A DNA stretch of 64,000 nt, from the NCBI RefSeq assembly GCF_041435095.1, contig NZ_CP108025.1:5642001-5706000 (forward strand), read 5' to 3'. Below the pieces are notes generated by a model. The model had not been told where the DNA came from and searched no databases. It saw only the letters and a list, made by a program, of their open reading frames with translations. Below, one piece after another: positions 27,974 to 37,581 of the stretch (position 1 is the stretch's first letter; every line of letters begins with the position of its first letter). This stretch comes from Kitasatospora sp. NBC_00315. Its GTDB lineage: Bacteria; Actinomycetota; Actinomycetes; Streptomycetales; Streptomycetaceae. The translations under genes were made by a program, and so were the position numbers.

Positions 27974-29080
27974 ATGGTCAGCGAACGCAGGTCCGAGGAC
28001 CGCAAGTCCGACCCTCGCCAGGGCGAGAACCGGCCGTTCGAGGGCCGCCGGCTCGACGTCCGTCCGCTGGACGACCGCAAGCTGGCGGTGCTGCGCGCGA
28101 TCGTCCAGGACTACGTGGGCACCGAGGAGCCGGTCGGGTCGAAGGCGCTGGTCGAGCGCCACAGCCTCGGGGTCTCGCCGGCCACCGTCCGCAACGACAT
28201 GGCGGCACTGGAGGAGGACGGCTACATCCAGCAGCCGCACACCAGCGCCGGCCGGATCCCGACCGACAAGGGCTACCGGCTGTTCGTCGACCGGCTCGCC
28301 GAGGTCAAACCCATGACCGCGCCCGAGCGCCGGGCCATCCGGCACTTCCTGGACGGCGCCGTCGACCTGGACGACGTGGTCGCCCGGACGGTGCGGCTGC
28401 TCGCGCAGCTGACCCGGCAGGTGGCCGTGGTGCAGTACCCCTCGCTCTCGCGTTCGACCGTGCGGCACATCGAACTGGTCGCGCTCGCACCCGCCAAGGT
28501 GATGCTGGTCCTGATCACCAACACCGGCCGGGTCGAGCAGCGCATGGTGGACTGTCCCGGCACGGTCGGCGAGACGGTGCTGGGGGACCTGCGGGCCCGG
28601 GTCAACGCCCGGGCCGTCGGCCAGCGCCTGCCGGACGTCCCGGAGCTGCTGGAGAACCTTCCGGCCGCCTTCGAGGCCGCCGACCGCCCTACCGTCACCA
28701 CCGTGCTGGCCACCCTCTTCGAGGCGCTCGCCGAGCAGAACGAGGAGCGGATCATGCTGGCCGGCACGGCCAACCTGACCCGCTTCGGACACGACTTCCC
28801 ACTCACCATCCAGCCGGTGCTGGAGGCGCTGGAGGAGCAGGTCGTCCTGCTCCGCCTGCTCGGCGAGAGCGGTGACGCGTCGATGATGGTCCGGATCGGC
28901 CGGGAGAACGCGTACGAAGGGCTCAATTCCACCTCGGTGGTCTCGGTCGGTTACGGTTCGGGCGACGAGAGTGTGGCGAAGCTGGGTGTGATCGGTCCGA
29001 CCCGGATGGACTATCCGGGCACAATGGGGGCGGTGCGAGCGGTGGCACGGTACGTGGGCCAGATCCTGGCCGAGTCATAG
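27974..29080 (+). CDS. hrcA: Heat-inducible transcription repressor HrcA
   Basis: A 368-residue winged-helix repressor of chaperone genes. The DNA-binding domain reads [75 protein letters not shown]-like order (key parts VRNDM and [12 protein letters not shown] are diagnostic). The ATG at 27974 follows GGAGGTGAG. Compared with usual HrcA there is an additional, strongly charged segment of about 30 residues ([20 protein letters not shown]) between the start and the winged helix. The gene is preceded by its own CIRCE and followed by dnaJ, a common operon in actinobacteria. Confidence 0.96.
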   Translation: MVSERRSEDRKSDPRQGENRPFEGRRLDVRPLDDRKLAVLRAIVQDYVGTEEPVGSKALVERHSLGVSPATVRNDMAALEEDGYIQQPHTSAGRIPTDKGYRLFVDRLAEVKPMTAPERRAIRHFLDGAVDLDDVVARTVRLLAQLTRQVAVVQYPSLSRSTVRHIELVALAPAKVMLVLITNTGRVEQRMVDCPGTVGETVLGDLRARVNARAVGQRLPDVPELLENLPAAFEAADRPTVTTVLATLFEALAEQNEERIMLAGTANLTRFGHDFPLTIQPVLEALEEQVVLLRLLGESGDASMMVRIGRENAYEGLNSTSVVSVGYGSGDESVAKLGVIGPTRMDYPGTMGAVRAVARYVGQILAES

Positions 29081-29086
29081 AGCACA

Positions 29087-29109
29087 CCACCGCCGTACAT
29101 CGGCGGTGG
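29087..29109 (+). other. Hairpin between hrcA and dnaJ
   Basis: CCACCGCCG (29087-29095) pairs perfectly with 29101-29109 around a TACAT loop. It begins 7 bases after the hrcA stop and could attenuate or stabilise the bicistronic mRNA, giving different levels of repressor and chaperone. Confidence 0.6.
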
Positions 29110-29155
29110 CAACCCAGTCGCAGCACTTCTAGAGGCGGAACAAGCGGAGCATTTG

Positions 29156-30295
29156 GTGGCCACGGACTACTACGCGGTACTCGGCGTCCGACGGGATGCG
29201 GGGCAGGACGAGATCAAGAAGGCGTTCCGGCGCCTCGCGCGCGAACTGCACCCGGACGTCAACCCGGACCCGAAGACGCAGGAGCGGTTCAAGGAGATCA
29301 ACGCCGCCTACGAGGTGCTCTCCGACCCGGCCAAGCGCCAGGTCTACGACCTCGGTGGCGACCCCCTCTCCCCGAACGGCGGCGGCGCGGGCGGCTTCGG
29401 CGCGGGAGCGGCCGGTTTCGGCTTCTCCGACATCATGGACGCGTTCTTCGGCGCGGCCTCCGGTCAGCGCGGGCCCCGCTCGCGCACCCGGCGCGGCCAG
29501 GACGCCATGATCCGGCTGGAGATCACCCTGGAGGAGGCCGCTTTCGGCACCACCAAGGAACTCCAGGTCGACACGGCCGTCACCTGTACGACCTGCTCCG
29601 GCGAGGGCGCGGCGCCGGGCACCTCGGCCCAGACCTGTGACATGTGTCGCGGCAAGGGCGAGGTCTCCCAGGTCACCCGGTCCTTCCTGGGCCAGGTCAT
29701 GACCTCCCGCCCCTGCCCGCAGTGCCAGGGCTTCGGCACCGTCGTGCCGACCCCGTGCCCCGAGTGCGCCGGCGACGGCCGGGTGCGGGCCCGCCGTACG
29801 CTCACCGTCAAGATCCCGGCCGGTGTCGACAACGGCACCAGGATCCAGCTGGCCGGCGAGGGCGAGGTCGGCCCCGGTGGCGGCCCGGCCGGCGACCTGT
29901 ACGTCGAGATCGCGGAGAGCGCGCACCCGACGTTCCAGCGGCGCGGGGACGACCTGCACTGCACGGTGACCATCCCGATGACCGCGGCCTCGCTCGGCAC
30001 CCAGGTGCCGCTGCAGACGCTGGACGGGCTGGAGGAGGTCGACATCCGGCCGGGCACCCAGTCCGGCCAGTCGATCCCGCTGCACGGCCGGGGCATCACC
30101 CACCTCCGCGGCGGCGGCCGGGGCGACTTGATAGTGCATGTCGAGGTGCAGACGCCCACCAAGCTCGACCCCGAGCAGGAGGATCTGCTGCGCCGGCTCG
30201 CAGTGCTGCGCGGCGAGGAGCGTCCCTCCGGGACCTTCGCGCCCGGCCAGCAGGGCCTGTTCTCCCGCCTGAAGGACGCCTTCAACGGCCGCTGA
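29156..30295 (+). CDS. dnaJ: Chaperone protein DnaJ (DnaJ2)
   Basis: A 379-residue co-chaperone of DnaK. J domain (1-70) with HPD at 32-34; Gly/Phe-rich linker (GGGAGGFGAGAAGFGF); four CxxCxGxG zinc motifs starting near 144 (CTTCSGEG, CDMCRGKG, CPQCQGFG, CPECAGDG); C-terminal substrate-binding domain (GDLYVEIAESAHPTFQRRGDDL). The GTG at 29156 is chosen over an adjacent TTG because GGAG at 29146-29149 is at the right distance and it yields the usual MATDYYAVLGV. This is the hrcA-linked copy, so the genome most likely has a second dnaJ beside dnaK. Under HrcA/CIRCE control with hrcA. Confidence 0.96.
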   Translation: MATDYYAVLGVRRDAGQDEIKKAFRRLARELHPDVNPDPKTQERFKEINAAYEVLSDPAKRQVYDLGGDPLSPNGGGAGGFGAGAAGFGFSDIMDAFFGAASGQRGPRSRTRRGQDAMIRLEITLEEAAFGTTKELQVDTAVTCTTCSGEGAAPGTSAQTCDMCRGKGEVSQVTRSFLGQVMTSRPCPQCQGFGTVVPTPCPECAGDGRVRARRTLTVKIPAGVDNGTRIQLAGEGEVGPGGGPAGDLYVEIAESAHPTFQRRGDDLHCTVTIPMTAASLGTQVPLQTLDGLEEVDIRPGTQSGQSIPLHGRGITHLRGGGRGDLIVHVEVQTPTKLDPEQEDLLRRLAVLRGEERPSGTFAPGQQGLFSRLKDAFNGR

Positions 30296-30442
30296 GCCGT
30301 CCACCGGCCGTCCACCGGCCCGACGCCGCCGGGCCGCCCACCGGCCCGACGGCCACCCCCGTGCCCCCGAGCCGATCCGGCCCGGGGGCACGGGCCGCTC
30401 CCACCCGTTCGTCCACGCCCGCACCACCCGGAGGCAGACCCG

Positions 30443-31192
30443 ATGACCGCACCCGTGTTCGTCACCGACACCGCGCGGCTCGTCGGAGCGGCCCCGGGGG
30501 CGCTGGTCCGCCTGGACGGCCCCGAGGGCCGGCACGCGGCCGCCGTGAAGCGACTGGAACCGGGGGAGGCGGTGACCCTCGCCGACGGCCTGGGTCTCGG
30601 CGTCGACGGCACGGTCGCCGCCGTGCACGGCAAGGACGCGATCGAGGTCCTCGTCGGGGCGGTCCGCCGGGAGCCCGAGCCGGCGCCGCGGGTGATCGTC
30701 GTCCAGGCGCTGCCCAAGGGTGACCGGGGCGAGCTGGCCGTCGAGACCATGACCGAGGTCGGCGTGGACGTGGTGATCCCCTGGCCGGCCTCCCGCTGCA
30801 TCACCCAGTGGAAGGGCGAGCGCGGGGCCAAGGCCCTCGCCAAGTGGCGGGCCACCGCGAGGGAGGCGGGCAAGCAGTCCCGCCGGCTGCGGTTCCCCGA
30901 CATCCGGGAGCCGATGACCACCCGTCAGCTGGCACCGCTGCTGGCCGGCGCCGCGTTCGCCGCCGTGCTGCACGAGGAGGGCGCGCAGCCGCTGGCCACC
31001 GCCGCGCTGCCCGCCGCCGGTGACCTGGTGCTGATCGTCGGCCCCGAGGGCGGGGTCTCCCCGGACGAGCTGGCCGCCTTCGCCGGGGCCGGGGCCCTGC
31101 CCCACCGGCTCGGGCCGTCCGTGCTGCGCACCTCGACGGCCGGGGTGGCCGGCGGCGCGCTGCTGCTCGGCCGCACCGGCCGCTGGTCCTGA
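30443..31192 (+). CDS. rsmE: 16S rRNA (uracil(1498)-N(3))-methyltransferase
   Basis: A 249-residue SPOUT-superfamily enzyme that methylates N3 of U1498 in helix 44 of 16S rRNA using SAM. It has an N-terminal PUA-like domain and the C-terminal trefoil-knot region: VIVVQALPKGDRGELAVETMTEVGVD, LVLIVGPEGGVSPDEL and LGPSVLRTSTAGVAGG are diagnostic for RsmE. ATG at 30443 has GGAGG upstream at 30430. It lies 147 bases after dnaJ, a conserved neighbour in many bacteria (dnaJ-rsmE). Confidence 0.96.
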   Translation: MTAPVFVTDTARLVGAAPGALVRLDGPEGRHAAAVKRLEPGEAVTLADGLGLGVDGTVAAVHGKDAIEVLVGAVRREPEPAPRVIVVQALPKGDRGELAVETMTEVGVDVVIPWPASRCITQWKGERGAKALAKWRATAREAGKQSRRLRFPDIREPMTTRQLAPLLAGAAFAAVLHEEGAQPLATAALPAAGDLVLIVGPEGGVSPDELAAFAGAGALPHRLGPSVLRTSTAGVAGGALLLGRTGRWS

Positions 31193-31260
31193 CGGCCCGG
31201 GTCCCGGCGGCCCGGCCCTGACGGCCCGGGGTCCCGGCGGGTCGGGACCGACGACCGGCC
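31191..31260. repeat. Imperfect direct repeat after rsmE
   Basis: A unit of about 30 bases starting GACGGCCCGG and containing GTCCCGGCGG occurs twice in tandem with small differences. It lies in the 260-base gap between rsmE and the tricorn protease gene, which otherwise holds no recognizable gene. Confidence 0.5.
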
Positions 31261-31439
31261 TCGCGGGGATGCCCCGAAGGGCCGCTCCGCGCCGTTGCGA
31301 TCCGCCGTCGGCCCCGGGGGAGCCGCTCCCGGGGGCCGTCCGGCCGGGGCCCCGGCCGCCCGACCGGACCGCCCCGGCCGCCGTCGCCCGCGCGGGTCCG
31401 GCTGTCCGGAAAGGGCTTCGCGTTGTCCGTGCACCTGCA

Positions 31440-31445
31440 TAAAGT
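31440..31445 (+). promoter_or_regulatory. Candidate -10 element giving a leaderless tricorn protease mRNA
   Basis: TAAAGT ends 6 bases before the GTG start at 31452, in a small AT-richer patch. No Shine-Dalgarno sequence precedes the GTG, which supports leaderless translation. The -35 box is not convincing (TTCGCG about 17 bases upstream). Confidence 0.35.
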
Positions 31446-31451
31446 GACGCT

Positions 31452-34400
31452 GTGACCGATCTCCAGAGCACCCTCGCAGGCGCTTACCTGCGCCACCCCC
31501 ACCTGCACGGTGACCACCTCACCTTCGTGGCCGAGAACGACATCTGGCTCGCCCCGCTCGGCGGTGGCCGGGCCTGGCGGCTGACCGCCGACCAGACCCC
31601 GGTCCGACACCCGAGGTTCTCGCCGGACGGCCGGCACATCGCCTGGACCTCCACCCGTGACGGCGCCCCCGAGATCCACCTGGCGCCCGCCGAGGGCGGC
31701 CCCTCGCGGCGGCTGACGTACTGGGGCAGCGCCCAGACCCGGCTGCGCGGCTGGACGGCCGACGGCCGCCCGCTCGCCACCACCACGGCCGGCCAGGCCA
31801 CCCTGCGCCGCAGCTGGGCGTTCGCCGTCCCGCTGGACGGCGGGGAGCCGACCAGGCTGCCGTACGGGCCGATCGGCGGCCTGGCGCAGCAGCCCGACGG
31901 CGCCGGTGTGCTGCTGCTCTCCGCCGGGAGCCGGGAGCCCGCGTGGTGGAAGCGCTACCGCGGCGGTACGGCCGGCAAGCTCTGGATCGGCGAGCAGGAG
32001 TTCGAGCGGGTGCACGCCGGGCTCGACGGCAACATCGAGTCCCCGCTCTGGGTGGGTGACCGGATCGCCTTCCTCTCCGACCACGAGGGCTACGGCCGGG
32101 TCTACTCCAGCCTTCCGGACGGCAGCGACCTGCGGGTCCACAGCAGCTCCCCGGACGCCTTCTACGCCCGGAACGCCAGCACCGACGGCACCCGGGTGGT
32201 CTGGCACAGCGCCGGCGACGTCTGGATCCTGGACGACCTGGACACCGCCGAGCCGCGGCGCCTGGACATCCGGCCGGCCGGTCCGGCGACCGGCCGCCGC
32301 CCCCGCCCGGTCGACGCCGCGCACTGGCTGGAGACGGCCGTGCCGGACCGCACCGGCCGGGCCGGCGCCGTGGTGGTCCGAGGCGGCGTGCACTGGCTGA
32401 CGCACCGTGAGGGCCCGGCCCGGGTGCTGGACGACACCCCCGGCGTCCGCGGCCGCCTAGCCCAGGTGGTGCCCGGCGAGGACGGCGCGCAGGGCGCGCT
32501 CTGGGTGACCGACGCCGAGGGCGACGACGCGATCGAGTACGCCCCCGCGGTGCTCGGCGCCGAGCGCCGCCGGCTGGCCGCCGGGCAGCTGGGCCGGGTG
32601 CTGGACCTCGCCGTCTCGCCGGACGGCAAGCAGCTCGCCCTCGCCTCGCACGACGGCCGGGTGCTGCTGCTCACCCTGGCCGACGGCGCCCTGCACGAGC
32701 TGGCCCGCAGTCAGGACGGCGAGGTCAGCGGGCTGGTGTTCAGCCCCGACGCCACCTGGCTGGCCTGGTCGCAGCCCGCGCTCGGCCCCTGGTCGGCGCG
32801 TCAGATCGTGCTGGCCAACCTCGCCACCCGGACGGTCGGCGAGGCCACTCCGCAGCGCTTCGTCGACACCTCGCCCGCCTTCACGGCGGACGGCAAGCAC
32901 CTCGCCTTCCTCTCCGTGCGCAACTTCGACCCGGTCTACGACGCGCACGTCTTCGACCTGTCGTTCCCCAACGGCTGCCGGCCGTACCTGATCACGCTGG
33001 CGGCCGACACGCCCTCCCCGTTCGGACCGCTGCGCGCCGGGCGGCCGTTCGGCGGTGAGGACGACGAGCCGAAGGGCAAGAAGGCGGACGCCGACGAGGG
33101 CGCCGACACCCCGCCCGCCACCCGGGTGGACCTGGACGGCATCGCCGACCGGATCATCCCCTTCCCGGTCGAGGGCGGCCGGTTCGGCAGCCTGCGCGCA
33201 GCCAAGGACGGCGTGCTCTGGACGCGACAGCCGCTGCTCGGCGAACTCGGCGACGAGGCGGCCTCGCTGGAGGACGAGCGGCCGCGCCCGGTGCTGGAGC
33301 GCTTCGACTTCAAGAAGCTCCGGGCCGAGGAGCTCATCGCGGGCCTGGACGACTTCGCCGTCACCGGTGACGGCGCCCGCCTGGCCGTCCTGGACGAGGG
33401 CCGGCTGCGCATCGTCCCGGCCGACCACAAGGCCACCGGGGAGGACGACGAGACCGAGGTGGACCTCGCCCGGCTCCGGGGCGTCGTCGACCCGGCCGCC
33501 GAGTGGCGGCAGATGTTCGACGAGAACGGCCGCATCATGCGCGACAACTTCTGGCGCGCGGACATGGGCGGCGTGGACTGGGCGGGCGTGCTGGCCCGCT
33601 ACCGCCCGCTGGTGGAGCGCCTCGGCTCGCACGACGACCTGGTGGACCTGCTCTGGGAGGTCCAGGGCGAGCTGGGCACCTCGCACGCGTACGTGACCGC
33701 GCCCGGGGCCGGCACCGAGGCCGCCCGGCGCCAGGGCCTGCTCGGCGCGGATCTCGCCAAGGACGGCGAGGTCTGGCGGATCGAGCGGATCCTTCCCGGC
33801 GAGTCCTCCGACCCGCGTGCCCGCTCCCCGCTGGCCGCGCCCGGCGCCGCCGTCCGGCCCGGGGACGCGGTGCTGGCCGTCAACGGCCGGCCGGTGGACC
33901 CGGTCACCGGTCCCGCCCCGTTGCTGGCCGGTACGGCGGGCCAGCCGGTGGAGCTGACGGTGGCGGGCAAGGACGGCACCGACCGGCGGTACCCGGTGGT
34001 CGTCCCGCTGGCCGACGAGGAGCCGCTGCGCTACCACGACTGGGTGGCCGGGCGGCGGGCCGCCGTCCGGGAGCTGTCGGCCGGCCGGCTGGGCTACCTG
34101 CACGTCCCGGACATGGTCAGCGCCGGCTGGGCGCAGCTGCACCGCGACCTGCGGGTCGAGATGGCCAAGGAGGGCGTGATCGTCGACCTTCGGGAGAACC
34201 GCGGCGGCCACACCTCCCAGCTGGTGATCGAGAAGCTCAACCGCCGGATCGTCGGCTGGGACACCGCCCGCGACATCGCCGGCGCGGTCTCCTACCCGGG
34301 GGACGCCCCGCGCGGCCCGGTGGTGGCGCTGGCCAACGAGTTCTCCGGATCGGACGGCGACATCGTCAACGCCGCCATCCAGGCGCTGGGCATCGGCCCG

Positions 34401-34679
34401 GTGGTCGGCACCCGCACCTGGGGCGGTGTGATCGGCATCGACGGGAAGTACAGCCTGGTCGACGGCACCCGGGTGACCCAGCCCAAGTACGCCTTCTGGC
34501 TGGAGGGCTACGGCTGGGGGGTGGAGAACCACGGCGTCGACCCGGACGTCGAGGTGCCGATCGCCCCGCACCAGTACGCGGCCGGGGAGGACCCGCAGCT
34601 CGCCGAGGGCGTGCGCCTCGCACTCGCCGCCCTGGACGAGAACCCGGCGAAGACCCCGCCGCCGCTGCCCGCGCTCTAG
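31452..34679 (+). CDS. Tricorn-type S41 serine protease
   Basis: A 1075-residue cytoplasmic protease that degrades peptides released by other proteases such as the proteasome. The order is a beta-propeller (WD40/PD40-like repeats, e.g. PRFSPDGRHIAWTS and LDLAVSPDGKQLALAS), a second propeller, a helical C1 domain, a PDZ domain (APGAAVRPGDAVLAVNGRPV) and the C2 catalytic domain. Ser744-His745 (GTSHAY) and nucleophile Ser967-Asp968 (SGSDGD) match Thermoplasma tricorn (His746, Ser965) in position. An acidic low-complexity linker (DDEPKGKKADADEGADTP) lies between the propellers. GTG start without ribosome site; strong terminator follows. Confidence 0.93.
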   Translation: MTDLQSTLAGAYLRHPHLHGDHLTFVAENDIWLAPLGGGRAWRLTADQTPVRHPRFSPDGRHIAWTSTRDGAPEIHLAPAEGGPSRRLTYWGSAQTRLRGWTADGRPLATTTAGQATLRRSWAFAVPLDGGEPTRLPYGPIGGLAQQPDGAGVLLLSAGSREPAWWKRYRGGTAGKLWIGEQEFERVHAGLDGNIESPLWVGDRIAFLSDHEGYGRVYSSLPDGSDLRVHSSSPDAFYARNASTDGTRVVWHSAGDVWILDDLDTAEPRRLDIRPAGPATGRRPRPVDAAHWLETAVPDRTGRAGAVVVRGGVHWLTHREGPARVLDDTPGVRGRLAQVVPGEDGAQGALWVTDAEGDDAIEYAPAVLGAERRRLAAGQLGRVLDLAVSPDGKQLALASHDGRVLLLTLADGALHELARSQDGEVSGLVFSPDATWLAWSQPALGPWSARQIVLANLATRTVGEATPQRFVDTSPAFTADGKHLAFLSVRNFDPVYDAHVFDLSFPNGCRPYLITLAADTPSPFGPLRAGRPFGGEDDEPKGKKADADEGADTPPATRVDLDGIADRIIPFPVEGGRFGSLRAAKDGVLWTRQPLLGELGDEAASLEDERPRPVLERFDFKKLRAEELIAGLDDFAVTGDGARLAVLDEGRLRIVPADHKATGEDDETEVDLARLRGVVDPAAEWRQMFDENGRIMRDNFWRADMGGVDWAGVLARYRPLVERLGSHDDLVDLLWEVQGELGTSHAYVTAPGAGTEAARRQGLLGADLAKDGEVWRIERILPGESSDPRARSPLAAPGAAVRPGDAVLAVNGRPVDPVTGPAPLLAGTAGQPVELTVAGKDGTDRRYPVVVPLADEEPLRYHDWVAGRRAAVRELSAGRLGYLHVPDMVSAGWAQLHRDLRVEMAKEGVIVDLRENRGGHTSQLVIEKLNRRIVGWDTARDIAGAVSYPGDAPRGPVVALANEFSGSDGDIVNAAIQALGIGPVVGTRTWGGVIGIDGKYSLVDGTRVTQPKYAFWLEGYGWGVENHGVDPDVEVPIAPHQYAAGEDPQLAEGVRLALAALDENPAKTPPPLPAL

Positions 34680-34692
34680 GAGTTGCCGCCGG

Positions 34693-34723
34693 CCCGGGGC
34701 GGGAGCCCGGCTCCCGCCCCGGG
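34693..34723 (+). terminator. Terminator after tricorn protease
   Basis: A 14-bp perfect stem CCCGGGGCGGGAGC (34693-34706) with 34710-34723, tight loop, 13 bases after the stop. Confidence 0.8.
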
Positions 34724-34937
34724 GCGCGCGGCCCCGGCGCGCCGCCGTGGCCGGCCCGTCGCCGGCCGCTCGGTTTCGTGGGGGTGACCGGCCCGGTGAC
34801 CGACGAGTCCCGGAGTCCGTGGAGGACTGCGGGGTGCGGACGGTGCGGTGGCGGTCCCCCGCAGGCCGCGCGGCTCGGCTAGCATGCGGCCCGTAGCCAC
34901 GACGTAGTCCTGACCCACGCATCGCGAGGAGACCCCG

Positions 34938-35297
34938 ATGGCCGGCGAGCCGCAGCCCGACTGCCTGTTCTGCAAGATCGTGGCGGGTGCGATCCCGGCG
35001 ACGGTGGTCCGCCAGAACGAGCGCACGATCGCCTTCCGGGACATCAACCCGCAGGCGCCGACGCACGTCCTGGTGATTCCCAGGGCGCACTACCCGGACG
35101 CCGCCGCGCTCGCGGCCGCCGAACCGGCGCTGGCCGCCGAGCTGCTGTCCGAGGCCGGCGAGGTGGCCGCCGACGAGAAGATCGCGGACTCCGGCTACCG
35201 GCTGATCTTCAACACCGGCGCCGGCGCCGGCCAGACCGTCTTCCACGCGCACGTCCACGTGCTCGGCGGCACCCCGCTGCGCGAGGGCCTGGTCTGA
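34938..35297 (+). CDS. HIT domain protein (histidine triad nucleotide-binding)
   Basis: A 119-residue nucleotide hydrolase of the HINT/HIT family that cleaves purine nucleoside phosphoramidates such as AMP-lysine. The triad [10 protein letters not shown] puts histidines at 103, 105 and 107. An N-terminal CLFC pair (9 and 12) and HYPD at 51 form the zinc site found in this subfamily. ATG at 34938 follows GAGGAG. The next gene begins 4 bases after its stop, so co-translation with RNase Z is likely. Confidence 0.95.
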   Translation: MAGEPQPDCLFCKIVAGAIPATVVRQNERTIAFRDINPQAPTHVLVIPRAHYPDAAALAAAEPALAAELLSEAGEVAADEKIADSGYRLIFNTGAGAGQTVFHAHVHVLGGTPLREGLV

Positions 35298-35301
35298 CAC
35301 C

Positions 35302-36222
35302 GTGTCGCAACGCGAACTCGTCGTCCTCGGCACCGCCAGCCAGGTGCCCACCCGGCACCGCAACCACAACGGCTATCTGCTGCGCTGGGACGGCGAGGGG
35401 CTGCTGTTCGACCCGGGGGAGGGCACCCAGCGGCAGATGCTGCACGCCGGGGTCTCCGCCACCCAGATCACCAGGATCGCCGTCACGCACTTCCACGGCG
35501 ACCACTGCCTGGGCCTGGCCGGGGTGATCCAGCGGATCAACCTCGACCGCGTGCCGCACCCGGTGGACGTGTACTTCCCGGCCTCCGGCGAGGTGTTCTT
35601 CCAGCGGCTGCGGCACGCCACCGCCTTCCACGAGACGGCGGTGCTGCGCCCGCGTCCGATCGAGGAGGCGGGCCCGCTGCCCGTCCCCGGCGCCCGCTTC
35701 ACCCTGGACGCCGTCCGGCTCTCGCACCCCGTCGAGTCCTTCGGCTACCGGCTGGCCGAGCCGGACGGCCGCCGCCTGGTGCCCGAGCGGCTCGCCGCGC
35801 TGGGCATCGCCGGCCCCGCGGTCGGCCGGCTCCAGCACCAGGGCTCGATCGAGCTGGCGGACGGCCGGCGGGTCACCCTGGAGGAGGTCAGCGAGCCGCG
35901 CCCCGGCCAGCGCTTCGCCTTCGTGATGGACACCCGGCTGTGCGACGGGGTCGGCGAGCTCGCCGAGGGGGCCGACCTGCTGGTCATCGAGGCCACCTTC
36001 GTGGACGCGGACGCCCACCTGGCCCGGGAGCACGGCCACCTCACCGCCGCCCAGGCCGCCCGGGTGGCCGCCGAGGCGGGGGCGCGGACCCTGGTCCTCA
36101 CCCACTTCTCGCAGCGCTACCCGGATCTCGGCCAGCACCTCGCGGAGGCCCGCCGGCACTTCGACGGCGAGATCGTCGTCGCCGAGGACCTGGCCCGGGT
36201 CCCGGTGCCGCCGCGCCGTTGA
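35302..36222 (+). CDS. rnz: Ribonuclease Z-like MBL-fold hydrolase
   Basis: A 306-residue metallo-beta-lactamase protein. The N-terminal [39 protein letters not shown] pattern (in short: GTASQ, DPGEGTQ) and HFHGDHCLG (63-71) are typical of tRNase Z, which removes the 3' trailer of pre-tRNA. The second metal-binding half shows [17 protein letters not shown] and LTHFSQRY. Start is GTG 4 bases after the HIT stop. Proteins of this subgroup have also been annotated as generic MBL hydrolases, so tRNA processing is the most likely but not the only possibility. Confidence 0.85.
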   Translation: MSQRELVVLGTASQVPTRHRNHNGYLLRWDGEGLLFDPGEGTQRQMLHAGVSATQITRIAVTHFHGDHCLGLAGVIQRINLDRVPHPVDVYFPASGEVFFQRLRHATAFHETAVLRPRPIEEAGPLPVPGARFTLDAVRLSHPVESFGYRLAEPDGRRLVPERLAALGIAGPAVGRLQHQGSIELADGRRVTLEEVSEPRPGQRFAFVMDTRLCDGVGELAEGADLLVIEATFVDADAHLAREHGHLTAAQAARVAAEAGARTLVLTHFSQRYPDLGQHLAEARRHFDGEIVVAEDLARVPVPPRR

Positions 36223-36434
36223 CCGCCACCGAGGTCCGGCGGCGGTCCGGAAAACCACTCGCGCCGCCCCCGGAACTGCCGGAGCATCGACCGGGCGGCG
36301 ATTCCTCCGCCGAGAGGCTGCGCCGCACCGCCGCGGCGATCACGCGCGCGGCGTACCCTGGTGACCCCGGACCGACCGAGCGGCACCACGAGACCACGGA
36401 TTGGGATGAGGCAGGCCTCAGCGCCGACCTATGA
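36219..36434 (+). CDS. Possible small protein coupled to phoH
   Basis: A 71-residue frame begins at a TTG overlapping the rnz stop codon (TTGA) and ends in the TGA that overlaps the phoH ATG (ATGA). Composition is plausible ([35 protein letters not shown]), with hydrophilic and basic character, but third-position GC is about 80 percent, lower than in neighbouring genes. It could be a real coupled gene or a chance frame; the double stop/start overlap argues for coupling. No family is recognised. Confidence 0.35.
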   Translation: MTATEVRRRSGKPLAPPPELPEHRPGGDSSAERLRRTAAAITRAAYPGDPGPTERHHETTDWDEAGLSADL

Positions 36435-37567
36435 GTGACACATCGCATACCCGGACGAACGGACAGTCGCGACCCGAGGCAGCCGGCGCCGAGCGCGCCA
36501 CCAGCGCCAGGATCGTCATCCCCGAGAAGCACCCGATGGTCACCCTGCTCGGTGCCACCGACTCCCTGCTGCGCGTCATCGAGGCGTCCTTCCCGGCCGC
36601 CGACATCCACGTGCGCGGCAACGAGGTCACCGCGACCGGTGCGCCGGCCGAGGTCGCCCTCGTCCAGCGGCTGTTCAGCGAGATGATGCTGGTGCTGCGC
36701 GCCGGCCAACCCCTGACGGAGGACTCCGTGGAGCGCTCCATCGCGATGCTGCGCAGTGCCGGGGACCATCCGGACGACCCGTCGCCGTCCCAGGTGTTCA
36801 CCGCGAACATCCTCTCCAACCGCGGCCGCACCATCCGCCCCAAGACCCTCAACCAGCAGCGCTACGTCGACGCGATCGACAAGCACACGATCGTCTTCGG
36901 CCTCGGCCCGGCCGGGACCGGCAAGACCTACCTGGCGATGGCCAAGGCCGTCCAGGCCCTGCAGGCCAAGGAGGTCAACCGGATCATCCTGACCCGGCCC
37001 GCCGTCGAGGCGGGGGAGCGGCTGGGCTTCCTGCCCGGCACCCTCTACGAGAAGATCGACCCGTACCTGCGCCCGCTCTACGACGCGCTGCACGACATGA
37101 TGGACCCGGACTCCATCCCGCGTCTGATGGCGGCCGGCACCATCGAGGTCGCGCCGCTGGCCTACATGCGCGGCCGCACCCTCAACGACGCCTTCATCAT
37201 CCTGGACGAGGCCCAGAACACCTCGCCCGCGCAGATGAAGATGTTCCTCACCCGCCTGGGCTTCAACTCCCGGGTGGTGGTCACCGGCGACACCAGCCAG
37301 GTCGACCTCCCGGGCGGTACCCGCAGCGGCCTCAAGGTCGTCCAGGAGATCCTCGCGGACGTGGCCGACATCCACTTCTCCGTCCTCACCAGCACCGACG
37401 TGGTCCGCCACAAGCTGGTCGGCCGGATCGTGGACGCGTACGAGGCCTGGGACGCCCGCCAGGAGGCCGAGCAGGCCGCCCCGCCCGCCCGCAAGCCCGC
37501 CCAGCGCCGCAGCGTCAAGGCGCCGTCGGCCCGGGCACCCCACCAGTCCCATCGCACCGAAAGCTGA
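36431..37567 (+). CDS. PhoH family ATPase
   Basis: A 378-residue cytoplasmic P-loop ATPase of the PhoH/YbeZ type, thought to act with YbeY in 16S rRNA maturation. An N-terminal KH-like region ([27 protein letters not shown]) precedes Walker A GPAGTGKT (159-166), the conserved [15 protein letters not shown] and [20 protein letters not shown] (Walker B DEAQNT). The C-terminal tail is basic and low-complexity. The ATG overlaps the stop of a possible upstream small ORF. ybeY follows 14 bases after the stop. Confidence 0.95.
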   Translation: MSDTSHTRTNGQSRPEAAGAERATSARIVIPEKHPMVTLLGATDSLLRVIEASFPAADIHVRGNEVTATGAPAEVALVQRLFSEMMLVLRAGQPLTEDSVERSIAMLRSAGDHPDDPSPSQVFTANILSNRGRTIRPKTLNQQRYVDAIDKHTIVFGLGPAGTGKTYLAMAKAVQALQAKEVNRIILTRPAVEAGERLGFLPGTLYEKIDPYLRPLYDALHDMMDPDSIPRLMAAGTIEVAPLAYMRGRTLNDAFIILDEAQNTSPAQMKMFLTRLGFNSRVVVTGDTSQVDLPGGTRSGLKVVQEILADVADIHFSVLTSTDVVRHKLVGRIVDAYEAWDARQEAEQAAPPARKPAQRRSVKAPSARAPHQSHRTES

Positions 37568-37581
37568 GTGACAGCCCCTCC

